From an uncultured Clostridia bacterium (GTDB lineage: Bacteria > Bacillota > Clostridia > TANB77 > CAG-508), in NCBI GenBank assembly GCA_934122385.1, contig CAKOWP010000016.1:1-21681 (forward strand): a DNA stretch of 21,681 nt. Reading direction: 5' to 3'. Each line of letters begins with the position of its first letter. Position 1 is the stretch's first letter. Positions 15,571-21,681 of this stretch are shown here, piece by piece. Below the pieces are notes generated by a model, which was not told the origin of the DNA, did not search any database, and saw only the letters and a program-made list of their open reading frames with translations. The position numbers were made by a program, and so were the translations under genes.

Positions 15571-16197
15571 TCAGACAAGATAATTCTCAACAATTTCCTT
15601 AGAAATTCCATCATCAAATTTTTCAAAGTATTCTTTTATACTATATATTTTAAATTCTGGTTCAATATCAGAGTATTCATATTCTTTTACCTCAATTCCC
15701 ATACTTGTTATTTGTTTCTTTACTTCTAACACAGATTGCATCATTTCTTTACTAGAAAAAATGGGCATTGAGATAATGCAAGTTGTGTCTATTTTTAATT
15801 CTTTAGCTATTTTTATAAATTCCTTTATTGCACCAGTTCCAGTTCCACCACCGAAAACAGTTGTTAAAATTAATTTGTCAACTCCATTGAGTTCATTTTT
15901 TATTTCATTATATCTATAGTTTGCTGATACTTCGCCTAAAATTGGATTACCATTACATCCTACACAACACATTATATCTCCTGTTGTGTTATCATTTTCT
16001 TCTAAAATTCCTTTTACTTTACAGTATATTGGATATACTCGCTCCAAAGGCAATTTATTTTTGCAGTCTCTCATTCCACATATTGCACTATCAGACCCAA
16101 TAATTTTTATATTATCGTCAAATTTATAATTTTCTTCTAAAGTCCTTACAATATCACAGCCAGAACCGCCAATTCCTATAACACATATCTTTTTCAT
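15571..16197 (-). CDS. Tubulin/FtsZ-like GTP-binding protein, N-terminal half only, 208 aa
   Basis: The fold is that of the tubulin/FtsZ GTPase domain. KICVIGIGGSGCDIVRTL (3-20) matches the first strand and glycine loop. IIGSDSAICGMRD (32-44) matches the FtsZ Asp-containing T3 region. LILTTVFGGGTGTGAIKEF (109-127) is the tubulin signature GGGTGTG. IISMPIFSSKEMMQS continues the fold, and YSIKEYFEKFDDGIS (185-199) sits where core helix H7 should be. The protein stops there: the C-terminal domain and its T7 loop, which supplies catalytic residues to the neighbouring subunit, are absent, and no continuation is seen in other frames. The ATG at 16197 lies one base after the stop of the 133-aa gene, so translation is coupled. 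A GTG at 16233 would overlap that gene. Last gene of the cassette. GTP binding is likely; polymerisation unclear. Confidence 0.82.
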   Translation of the reverse strand: MKKICVIGIGGSGCDIVRTLEENYKFDDNIKIIGSDSAICGMRDCKNKLPLERVYPIYCKVKGILEENDNTTGDIMCCVGCNGNPILGEVSANYRYNEIKNELNGVDKLILTTVFGGGTGTGAIKEFIKIAKELKIDTTCIISMPIFSSKEMMQSVLEVKKQITSMGIEVKEYEYSDIEPEFKIYSIKEYFEKFDDGISKEIVENYLV

Positions 16198-16198
16198 T

Positions 16199-16600
16199 TT
16201 ATCTGTAATTAATTTCTTTAATATCTTCTTCACTCAAACCTGCCAATTTTAATCCTTCATCTGTATAATAATTTGGTACATAATTCTTATAATCATTTTT
16301 ATAATAATCATAAGCATGAACAAATAATTCCAAACTAATCTTCCCTTTAACAAAACTGCTTATGTCTTTCAAAATTCTATTATTTTCAGTAAGTTCGCCA
16401 TCATAATATTCAAAACTATCATAATCCCATTTATGGTCTAGTACAAATTCTGTAGAGTCTTCACCATATAAGTAGTATCCGTATCCAATCATATCTGAAG
16501 AATCATAATTTCCTTTTTCTAGTGTATATTCTAATCCCTCTTTCCAAGTACATAAATAATCTAAAACAAAAACATCACTATAATCACCATAATTAAACAT
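16199..16600 (-). CDS. Hypothetical acidic, Tyr-rich protein, 133 aa
   Basis: I do not recognise this protein. It is strongly acidic and rich in Tyr and Asp in the first half (for example MIGYGYYLYGEDSTEF), with a helical C-terminal half ending LSEEDIKEIN. No membrane segment or signal peptide. The ATG at 16600 has a weak GCAGGA site 3 nt upstream and lies 25 bp after the 203-aa gene. Its stop codon is separated from the start of the tubulin-like gene by one base. Constant stoichiometry and a direct complex with the tubulin-like protein are plausible from this coupling, but that is inference. Confidence 0.72.
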   Translation of the reverse strand: MFNYGDYSDVFVLDYLCTWKEGLEYTLEKGNYDSSDMIGYGYYLYGEDSTEFVLDHKWDYDSFEYYDGELTENNRILKDISSFVKGKISLELFVHAYDYYKNDYKNYVPNYYTDEGLKLAGLSEEDIKEINYR

Positions 16601-16625
16601 TGTCCTGCTCTTTGATACAAGAATA

Positions 16626-17237
16626 TCACCTTTTTTTGAATGGGGTTGGAATATTTAAAAATATTTGGTCAATATCTAAAATATCAGAATCATTCTCTAT
16701 ATTGATTAACTTTATTTCTGTATTTTCTACAACGCATCTAGCATAAATTTCTTTGTTTTTATTAAAATATTTTTTTGTAATTTGGAAAGATATTGTGTCA
16801 TCATATTCTTCTATATAATTTTGAATATCTTCAAATGCTTCTTTAAAAGTTCTAAATGTATTTTTAATATCATTATTATGTTCATATCTTAATGTTGATT
16901 TGTTATATTCTGTCCAAACACAGATGCTGTCTGAATCGTTTTCGGTTAGTTCCTTATATTCAGTATTAAGTCTTTGAATTTCTTCTTTTATCATAGTTTT
17001 TACACTATCATAATGTTTACAATTTATTCTTTCAATAACTTCCATGTCAGGATAATTATTTATTAAATCTGTATATTTTTTAATTTTTTCTTCAATAGTC
17101 ATTCTTTTATTTCTATATACTAAGACCGCTAGTTCTTCAGTATTAAATTTGTGTTTTATACTCCTACAATAATCACCTATTGCCCTTGAATTTATTAGAT
17201 TATAATCATCTTTTATTTTTTCTTTTTGATCATCCAT
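16626..17237 (-). CDS. Hypothetical protein, 203 aa, of the ATPase/tubulin-like cassette
   Basis: Function unknown. The N-terminal half is helical and looks the more conserved part (NSRAIGDYCRSIKHKFNTEE, then LAVLVYRNKRMTIEEKI and HYDSVKTMIKEEIQRL). The C-terminal half is predicted to mix strands and helices and includes FQITKKYFNKNKEIYARCVV. No enzyme motif, zinc site or membrane segment is visible. A perfect AGGAGG stands 6 nt before the ATG at 17237. It follows the DnaB-like ATPase gene by 48 bp and precedes the 133-aa gene by 25 bp, so it is the second gene of the operon. It could be an adaptor between the ATPase and the GTP-binding protein (inference from order only). Confidence 0.72.
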   Translation of the reverse strand: MDDQKEKIKDDYNLINSRAIGDYCRSIKHKFNTEELAVLVYRNKRMTIEEKIKKYTDLINNYPDMEVIERINCKHYDSVKTMIKEEIQRLNTEYKELTENDSDSICVWTEYNKSTLRYEHNNDIKNTFRTFKEAFEDIQNYIEEYDDTISFQITKKYFNKNKEIYARCVVENTEIKLINIENDSDILDIDQIFLNIPTPFKKR

Positions 17238-17285
17238 TTTTTTCCTCCTTAAAATTCTTTATATTTCCAAACATACCTTATCTAT

Positions 17286-18566
17286 CTAAAAAAAGATAAC
17301 ATAATCATCTTCTTGTTCAAATTCTTCAGGTCCGAACTCAGTTATGACTCCATAATAATCTGAAATAAATATACCTGTTTTCTTGACTCCAGTATTTAAT
17401 ATTTTTTTGCTAATATCATAAATAAAATGCTTTATTTTTTCATCAAATTTACCATAAAAAACAAATATTACTACTTCAATATTTTTAAAAGTTTCTATAT
17501 ATTTTTTTAAGTTATTATCAATCAATTTTTCTATAGTAATAAATTCAAAATCATCACAAACTCTGCATTTTATATTCTGTTTTTCAGTTTCTTCCTCAAT
17601 AATATTTATTATTTGAGAAATTTGAAATTCACAGGAATTTAAAAATATAACATCATTTTTTTCAATTTTATTAAATAGCATTTTAAGTTTTTCTTCATAT
17701 TCTTCTTGTTTTATTTTCGAATATTTTTCAGGCATATTTAAGTATTGAAAATTACAATTATTATACATTAGTTCTATTTTATTGATTTCATTACTGTCTT
17801 GGTCTTTTATATTTATTTCATTAATTTCCTCATCTATAAAAATATCCTGTTCTTTTCTATGCATCATCATAAATATATCTGCTGTTTTGGTATATTCTTC
17901 TTCCATATCATCTGGCAATTCAAAGTGATTTGTTCCAAAATAAGTCAAATCGCCTGTTACTAAAATGGTAATATTAAATATTGCACAAAGTTGTTTTAAT
18001 ATTTCCATACTATGTGTTGTTTCATCTTCTTTATCAAACATTTGATTTTTTCCATATTGAATAAGTTTTATATTGTCTAATATTACAAGTTTAATATGTT
18101 CTTTTTCTACATATTCCTTAACAGATTGTACTATTTCATTAATTGTAATAGGCATTTTATCTTTTACAAATAATGGTGACTTATTTAAATAGTCAATAGC
18201 GTCGTATAATTCATAATATGAATTTTGATTCAAAAGTTCTCCTAAATATGGGCTTCTTATAATTCTTGTCTCATCAGCTGTCACAGTTGATTCTTTTAAA
18301 ATTATTTTATCTGAAATGCAAAAATTATTTGGTAAATCTTTTATTTGTTTTGTGAATTCACTATGGCTTAATTCTTTCATATCAGCTCTAATATAATCTT
18401 CTTCTAATGAAAAGAATAGTACTGGAACATTTTGATGTAATGATATATTTGCAGCAATATTTGCTAAGAGTATTGTTTTTCCAACTCCTTTTTCTCCACC
18501 TAATAAAATTAGTTTTGGTTCATCTAAATTTATATACTTATCTAATTCAGTAAATTCAGTTTTCAT
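17286..18566 (-). CDS. DnaB/RecA-like ATPase with unknown C-terminal domain
   Basis: About 426 aa. Residues 1-240 have the RecA core of DnaB-type helicases: Walker A LLGGEKGVGKTILLANIAA (about 21-39), the strand VPVLFFSLEE, the segment LFVKDKMPITINEIVQSVKE, Walker B IKLVILDNIKLIQYG, the strand ITILVTGDL and the DnaB-like ADIFMMMHRKEQ. The N-terminal DnaB domain and most basic DNA-binding loops are missing, so a processive replicative helicase is unlikely. Residues 275-426 form a second, acidic domain that I do not recognise. I start at the ATG at 18566, which lies 2 nt after the stop of a 17-codon leader frame; an in-frame ATG at 18578 directly abuts AAGGA and is the alternative. First large gene of a cassette with its own promoter. 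Confidence 0.82.
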   Translation of the reverse strand: MKTEFTELDKYINLDEPKLILLGGEKGVGKTILLANIAANISLHQNVPVLFFSLEEDYIRADMKELSHSEFTKQIKDLPNNFCISDKIILKESTVTADETRIIRSPYLGELLNQNSYYELYDAIDYLNKSPLFVKDKMPITINEIVQSVKEYVEKEHIKLVILDNIKLIQYGKNQMFDKEDETTHSMEILKQLCAIFNITILVTGDLTYFGTNHFELPDDMEEEYTKTADIFMMMHRKEQDIFIDEEINEINIKDQDSNEINKIELMYNNCNFQYLNMPEKYSKIKQEEYEEKLKMLFNKIEKNDVIFLNSCEFQISQIINIIEEETEKQNIKCRVCDDFEFITIEKLIDNNLKKYIETFKNIEVVIFVFYGKFDEKIKHFIYDISKKILNTGVKKTGIFISDYYGVITEFGPEEFEQEDDYVIFF

Positions 18567-18568
18567 AT

Positions 18569-18622
18569 TTACCAACATTCCTTTCTTTTAAGGCACAAAT
18601 TTTCTTTGTCTATTTTTTGCAT
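18569..18622 (-). CDS. Possible 17-aa leader peptide before the DnaB-like ATPase
   Basis: The frame MQKIDKENLCLKRKECW has a strong GGAGAGG site 5 nt before its ATG, better than the site of the ATPase gene itself. Its stop (18569-18571) lies 2 nt before the ATG at 18566, which suits termination-reinitiation. Two Cys codons and a Trp codon just before the stop are unusual in so short a frame. There is no clear attenuator hairpin. It may be a coupling device rather than a functional peptide. Confidence 0.4.
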   Translation of the reverse strand: MQKIDKENLCLKRKECW

Positions 18623-18656
18623 AATATCCTCTCCTTTTTTCATTTGTTTTTTATAT

Positions 18657-18684
18657 TTTATATCTTATACATATTATTTTTCAA
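18657..18684 (-). promoter_or_regulatory. Promoter of the ATPase/tubulin-like cassette
   Basis: Minus strand TTGAAA (18679-18684), 16-nt spacer, TATAAA (18657-18662), about 35 bp before the leader start. Just upstream lies TTGTGACCA (minus strand, about 18689-18697), a word that recurs in the window and could be part of an operator. Confidence 0.6.
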
Positions 18685-18745
18685 CGTGTTGGTCACAAAA
18701 TGCTCTATTATTGTGAATTTTTTTATTTTATCAACTGAGTTAAAA

Positions 18746-18774
18746 AAATCTGAAAATTAAAAATTTTCAGATTT
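18746..18774 (-). terminator. Strong hairpin with T7 tail
   Basis: A 13-bp perfect stem (18746-18758 with 18762-18774), loop of 3, reading into a run of T on the minus strand. With the next hairpin it forms a tandem terminator that isolates the cassette from the gene on its right. Confidence 0.85.
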
Positions 18775-18824
18775 GATCCATAATTTAAGTTTTCCACCCA
18801 CAACTATTGATTTTTAGATGCAAA

Positions 18825-18855
18825 AAGATGTCCTTTTATTACTTAAGGACATCTT
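18825..18855 (-). terminator. Terminator of the 251-aa gene
   Basis: An 11-bp stem (AAGATGTCCTT 18825-18835 with AAGGACATCTT 18845-18855), 9-nt loop, followed by TTTTTGC on the minus strand about 10 bp past the stop codon. The plus strand also ends in CTTTT. Confidence 0.85.
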
Positions 18856-18864
18856 CTTTTAAAA

Positions 18865-19620
18865 TTATGCTTTTTTAAAATCATAATGTTGCACATCATC
18901 GGAACACCATACACCGAAGCCAGGCCCCGCATCTTCTCTTAACCCTCTACTAATAACAAGGTTGTTAAATTCAAGCAGTTCTCTCTCCAGCTGTGGATTG
19001 CTTTTAACCGCTACTCCAAAATTCCAACCAATAAAATGATCAATAAAGTCATTTAGAAAATATTTCTTTGCCTTAGTGATTTGATTAGTTTTTACCTTAT
19101 TGTTTCGGACAGCATCATCGGTAAGCACAAAACTTGCTTTGCCAGTATAGTCCGGACATACTTCATCATCAAGTCTGATAGCAAATCCATCAGAAGCAAT
19201 GAACATATTAGCATCGATGTATTTGGCATATAATCTAACCATCTGCAATATAATATCACTTAAATTAATAATGCACTTAAACGATGATCGATTATCCATT
19301 ATCATTTTATTTTCTCCATCAAACTTACCGTACCATTCAATAGGATATGTCGGCATTCCATCATTTGCAGGATGTAACAAGATATAATTGCCTTTTCCAG
19401 CATAAACTTGGTTTACATACTTTTCATTTGAATGTAGCTTTTTGCCTGTTGCTTTTGAAATATATTCGATACCATTTTCAATAGCAACATTCTTTGCTGT
19501 AATTTTTTGAAAATCTGTATTGCAGGTCTCCATCGTAACTTCTATTACTTTCCGTTCTTCTGTTCCTTTTGTTTCTTCAGGTTTTATTCCGAAAAGATTT
19601 GAAAAAATTTTGCTAAGCAT
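18865..19620 (-). CDS. Hypothetical protein, 251 aa
   Basis: I do not recognise this family. The protein is soluble-looking, mixed alpha/beta, with a short basic-hydrophobic start (MLSKIFSNLFGIKPEETKG) and a C-terminus ending GFGVWCSDDVQHYDFKKA. No catalytic motif is evident. The signals are good: GGAGG before the ATG at 19620, a promoter at 19700-19727 and tandem terminators after the stop. One stretch of it counts about 40% GC by eye, against about 15-25% in the cassette to its left, so it belongs to a different compositional class, probably the host backbone or another donor. Single-gene transcript. Confidence 0.75.
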   Translation of the reverse strand: MLSKIFSNLFGIKPEETKGTEERKVIEVTMETCNTDFQKITAKNVAIENGIEYISKATGKKLHSNEKYVNQVYAGKGNYILLHPANDGMPTYPIEWYGKFDGENKMIMDNRSSFKCIINLSDIILQMVRLYAKYIDANMFIASDGFAIRLDDEVCPDYTGKASFVLTDDAVRNNKVKTNQITKAKKYFLNDFIDHFIGWNFGVAVKSNPQLERELLEFNNLVISRGLREDAGPGFGVWCSDDVQHYDFKKA

Positions 19621-19699
19621 AGCCTTCCTCCTTACAATTGTTATATGAGAATTATTTACTATTTGCTATTTATATCGCATAGCTACGAATCATGTTGCT

Positions 19700-19727
19700 A
19701 TTATACCATAATTTTAGTAAATTGCAA
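19700..19727 (-). promoter_or_regulatory. Promoter of the 251-aa gene
   Basis: Minus strand TTGCAA (19722-19727), 16-nt spacer, TATAAT (19700-19705). GTTGC and GCAAC flank the -10/-35 region as a loose inverted repeat. About 80 nt of untranslated leader follow. Confidence 0.65.
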
Positions 19728-19755
19728 CAAAATCATCAAAATAGTTTTCGTAATT

Positions 19756-19798
19756 CAGAAGCAGGCATGAATTTAATCATAATTCTTGCCTGCTTCTG
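19756..19798. terminator. GC-containing hairpin after the 117-aa gene
   Basis: A 12-bp perfect stem (19756-19767 with 19787-19798), extended after one mismatch by GAATT/AATTC. It lies 10 bp past the stop of the 117-aa gene. No T-run follows on the minus strand, so it may work as a factor-dependent terminator or RNA stabiliser. Confidence 0.6.
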
Positions 19799-19807
19799 TT
19801 GATTCAT

Positions 19808-20161
19808 TTAACAATTGTATATGAATCCTTCTGAATCACAACCAGAAATACTATGAGCAATCTGAACACCCTTTTTAGTCTTAAAAGCAAAATATAATTT
19901 ATCTTCGTTAACTTCAGACAAATCCGTAAAAGCTCCTATTTTATAGAGTTGTCCTTTAAACTGAATAGCTACTACATTTTCAGCCTTGTCAAGCCATTCT
20001 CTGGCAGAATCTTGCTCTAAACCAGTATAGTGTAAAATTCCTATTGAATATCCTTTTGCAACTGCTTCATATGTCAAACGAGCCATATTTGTTTTTTCTA
20101 GCTGTTTATACCTGCTTTGCAAATTTTCATTGGTTAAAATTGTTAGTTGTAATTCTTTCAT
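19808..20161 (-). CDS. Hypothetical protein, 117 aa
   Basis: I do not recognise it. Small soluble protein; helical start (LQSRYKQLEKTNMARLTYEA) followed by predicted strands (YSIGILHYTGLEQDSAREWL, NVVAIQFKGQLYKIG). No motif, no membrane segment. AGGAGG stands 8 nt before the ATG at 20161, overlapped at 20177-20188 by the perfect palindrome AACAAATTTGTT, which could be an operator or an RNA structure at the ribosome site. Composition matches the 251-aa gene next to it rather than the AT-rich cassette; the two are separated by a hairpin and a promoter, so they are not one operon. Confidence 0.7.
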   Translation of the reverse strand: MKELQLTILTNENLQSRYKQLEKTNMARLTYEAVAKGYSIGILHYTGLEQDSAREWLDKAENVVAIQFKGQLYKIGAFTDLSEVNEDKLYFAFKTKKGVQIAHSISGCDSEGFIYNC

Positions 20162-20729
20162 AAATGATTCCTCCTTAACAAATTTGTTTACAAGTTACTC
20201 TAACAATATTTTACTTTTTAATCCTTTATTTATATATTCTATGTATAGTGCAAAATTCCTGCTTATATATTTTAATTTATAAGAAAAATATATATTTTAA
20301 AATCAATTCTCCTTTTTTAATGATTTTGACTATATATTTGAATATTCTAAACATTTATTTCTCCAATAATTTAAGATTCACACAACTCTCCAGATATTTA
20401 TTTTATGGTATAAATCATTAAGACCTATACCATTGATTTTAAAATTTCTCACTCATCTGATAAAGAATCACCTGATTTTATTTTACAATTAATATTGTGC
20501 CATCTTTATTATATATATAATACTATTTTTTATTGACAGTATGAATAAAAAATAGACAATTTTCTTTAAATTTTGTTACTAGATAATGGTTTTTAATCTG
20601 AAAATGATTAAAACCAACAGGCTCGAGTCTTAAACACTTTTGTATTCAATTATTCAAGATATACATTAACATTCATTTCGCAAAAAGCAAATATTTTTAT
20701 TTTTGCGAAATGAATGTTATTATAAAAAA
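20162..20729. other. 568-bp gene-free AT-rich stretch
   Basis: No coding frame of note. It holds an 8-bp inverted repeat (ATGGTATA 20405-20412, TATACCAT 20426-20433), a TTGACA at 20533-20538 on the plus strand with only a poor -10 (GACAAT at 20555), a hairpin around 20589-20614 (GGTTTTTAATC with GATTAAAACC) and a 20-bp inverted repeat at the right end. A small RNA is conceivable but not supported beyond this. Confidence 0.5.
20667..20719. repeat. 20-bp perfect inverted repeat
   Basis: 20667-20686 and 20700-20719 are exact reverse complements around a 13-nt AT-rich loop, 11 bp past the stop of the methyltransferase gene. There is no T-run after the stem on either strand. It may be a rho-independent-like stop, an mRNA stabiliser or a small palindromic mobile repeat. 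Confidence 0.75.
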
Positions 20730-21479
20730 CTATATTTTCTTTGCTTTAACTATTAAAAAAAATGGTCTATCAAATTGATTTATGTATTTTGGATTTTTAA
20801 CTATTGATTCTTGACTTGCAACAGGTTCTTCTATTTTTTCTATAGAAAATCCATTATATACAAGTACATTTATAATTTCAGTAAAAGTTCTATGGTATTT
20901 TATTACATCTTTTCCAAACCATTCTTTGGTCCTTATACCAGGTCTATTATAATCCGAAAATAAACCAAAGTACTTTCCATCTATTATTGTATGTCCCTTA
21001 TTAACATTTTCCGTATATTTTATACATGTTGTAAATGGATGCTCTTGTGAAAAAATTAAATAACCACCCTTATTTAATAAACTATATATATCTTTTATTA
21101 ATTTATTATAATCTTTTACATAATGAAATGCTAATGATGAAATTACTATATCAAATTTATGATTAATTTTATCAATATCTTCCATTGGTACTACTTTATA
21201 ATTTATGTTCCTTAACTTATTATATGTATTCGCCATCTCTATCATATGCGTAGAAATATCTAAACCTAAGACGCTTTTTGCGCCCAATTCTTTATAATAT
21301 TTGTCGTTTTCGCCGTATCCACATCCTAAATCTAATATTTTTTTATCTTTAACATCAGGCATAATATTTCTGAATGCTGGTATCTCAATTAAGTCATTTG
21401 CATTTAATCCTCTTTGTTCAATTCTAAGTTCATCATATTTTTTATAAAATTTTTTATCATCATAAATATTCTGTTTCAT
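20730..21479 (-). CDS. Class I SAM-dependent methyltransferase
   Basis: 249 aa, normal length for a stand-alone small-molecule type methyltransferase of the UbiE/Methyltransf_11 kind. Motif I is KKILDLGCGYGEN (about 46-58), then motif II in KSVLGLDISTHMIEMA (about 68-83), motif III region NYKVVPMEDIDKI, and motif IV FDIVISSLAFHYVKDYNKLI, followed by LLNKGGYLIFSQEHPF. AGGAG stands 5 nt before the ATG at 21479. The family methylates many substrates and nothing here identifies the acceptor. Single gene; very AT-rich like the accessory cassettes. Confidence 0.92.
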   Translation of the reverse strand: MKQNIYDDKKFYKKYDELRIEQRGLNANDLIEIPAFRNIMPDVKDKKILDLGCGYGENDKYYKELGAKSVLGLDISTHMIEMANTYNKLRNINYKVVPMEDIDKINHKFDIVISSLAFHYVKDYNKLIKDIYSLLNKGGYLIFSQEHPFTTCIKYTENVNKGHTIIDGKYFGLFSDYNRPGIRTKEWFGKDVIKYHRTFTEIINVLVYNGFSIEKIEEPVASQESIVKNPKYINQFDRPFFLIVKAKKI

Positions 21480-21576
21480 AGTTTCTCCTATATTATAAAT
21501 ATTTCAAATAATTTATATTTAGATATTTATTACTTTATTATCAATAGACAAATTGATAACTCAAGTTTTAAATTAA

Positions 21577-21681
21577 TTATTCACTTATCCCATCAAAAAT
21601 TTTCTTAATCTCATCATTATAATAAATAGCCCCACAAGGTCTAATATCATCGCCAATTTTAACCTGAACATTCATATTATT
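21577..21681 (-). CDS. 3' end of a gene running off the right edge, unknown product
   Basis: The minus strand encodes MNVQVKIGDDIRPCGAIYYN and about 12 more residues up to a stop at 21577-21579. An ATG at 21675 is the only start in view, but the frame is open to the edge and no ribosome site can be seen, so this may be a fragment of a longer gene. No family is recognisable from 34 residues. Confidence 0.5.
   Translation of the reverse strand, partial: NNMNVQVKIGDDIRPCGAIYYNDEIKKIFDGISE

Noticed and set aside
17286..18566. Calling the cassette ATPase a replicative DnaB helicase
   Set aside because: No DnaB N-terminal domain, a foreign acidic C-terminal domain and no replication genes nearby.
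20589..20640. tRNA fragment suggested by GGCTCGAGTC
   Set aside because: No T-arm pairing and no acceptor stem could be built around it.

Overview
The window looks like a chromosomal segment of a low-GC Firmicute, most likely an anaerobic gut-type Clostridia. This rests on very AT-rich DNA, AGGAGG-type ribosome binding sites, near-consensus sigma-A promoters (TTGACA-N17-TATAAT), the order fruK-fruA, and families such as DUF6076 and DUF5662. I cannot name a species.

Left part (1-1828): a fructose-use operon on the minus strand, fruK (1-phosphofructokinase) then fruA (PTS EIIABC, cut by the window edge). No fruR is visible; the leader holds a REP-like inverted repeat, repeated TTGTC words and a strong hairpin.

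2040-7135 is accessory DNA beside a tRNA-Leu(UAA): an unknown 102-aa ORF with an overlapping 41-aa acidic ORF, a predicted HEXXH zinc protein, a three-TM membrane protein, an AlbA_2/Schlafen-type ATP-binding regulator behind a perfect palindrome, a DUF6076 gene with a homopolymer frameshift, and the last ~50 codons of a tyrosine recombinase next to the tRNA. I read this as the eroded end of an element that integrated at the tRNA 3' end.

7333-10018: DUF5662 gene and asnB (glutamine-hydrolysing asparagine synthase), which is intact apart from one extra base at about 8233.

10019-18622 is a minus-strand accessory block: an 82-aa unknown, an ORF6N remnant, a macro-domain gene (also frameshifted by one base) followed by a SpoVK/CbbX-like AAA+ ATPase, then a PD-(D/E)XK nuclease gene followed by a WYL regulator. 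Last comes a four-gene cassette with its own promoter and a possible 17-aa leader peptide: DnaB/RecA-like ATPase, 203-aa unknown, 133-aa unknown, and a 208-aa tubulin/FtsZ-like GTP-binding protein that ends where the tubulin C-terminal half, with its catalytic T7 loop, should begin. This cassette is the best candidate for an undescribed system. Because nucleases, WYL regulators, macro domains and STAND/AAA-like ATPases often sit in defence islands, a conflict or defence role is my inference, not something the sequence proves.

18740-21681: two less AT-rich unknown genes with strong terminators, a 568-bp gene-free stretch ending in a 20-bp perfect inverted repeat, a class I SAM methyltransferase, and the 3' end of one more gene at the right edge. 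Three single-base frameshifts in conserved genes within 21 kb mean that assembly error should be considered before any of them is called a true pseudogene.
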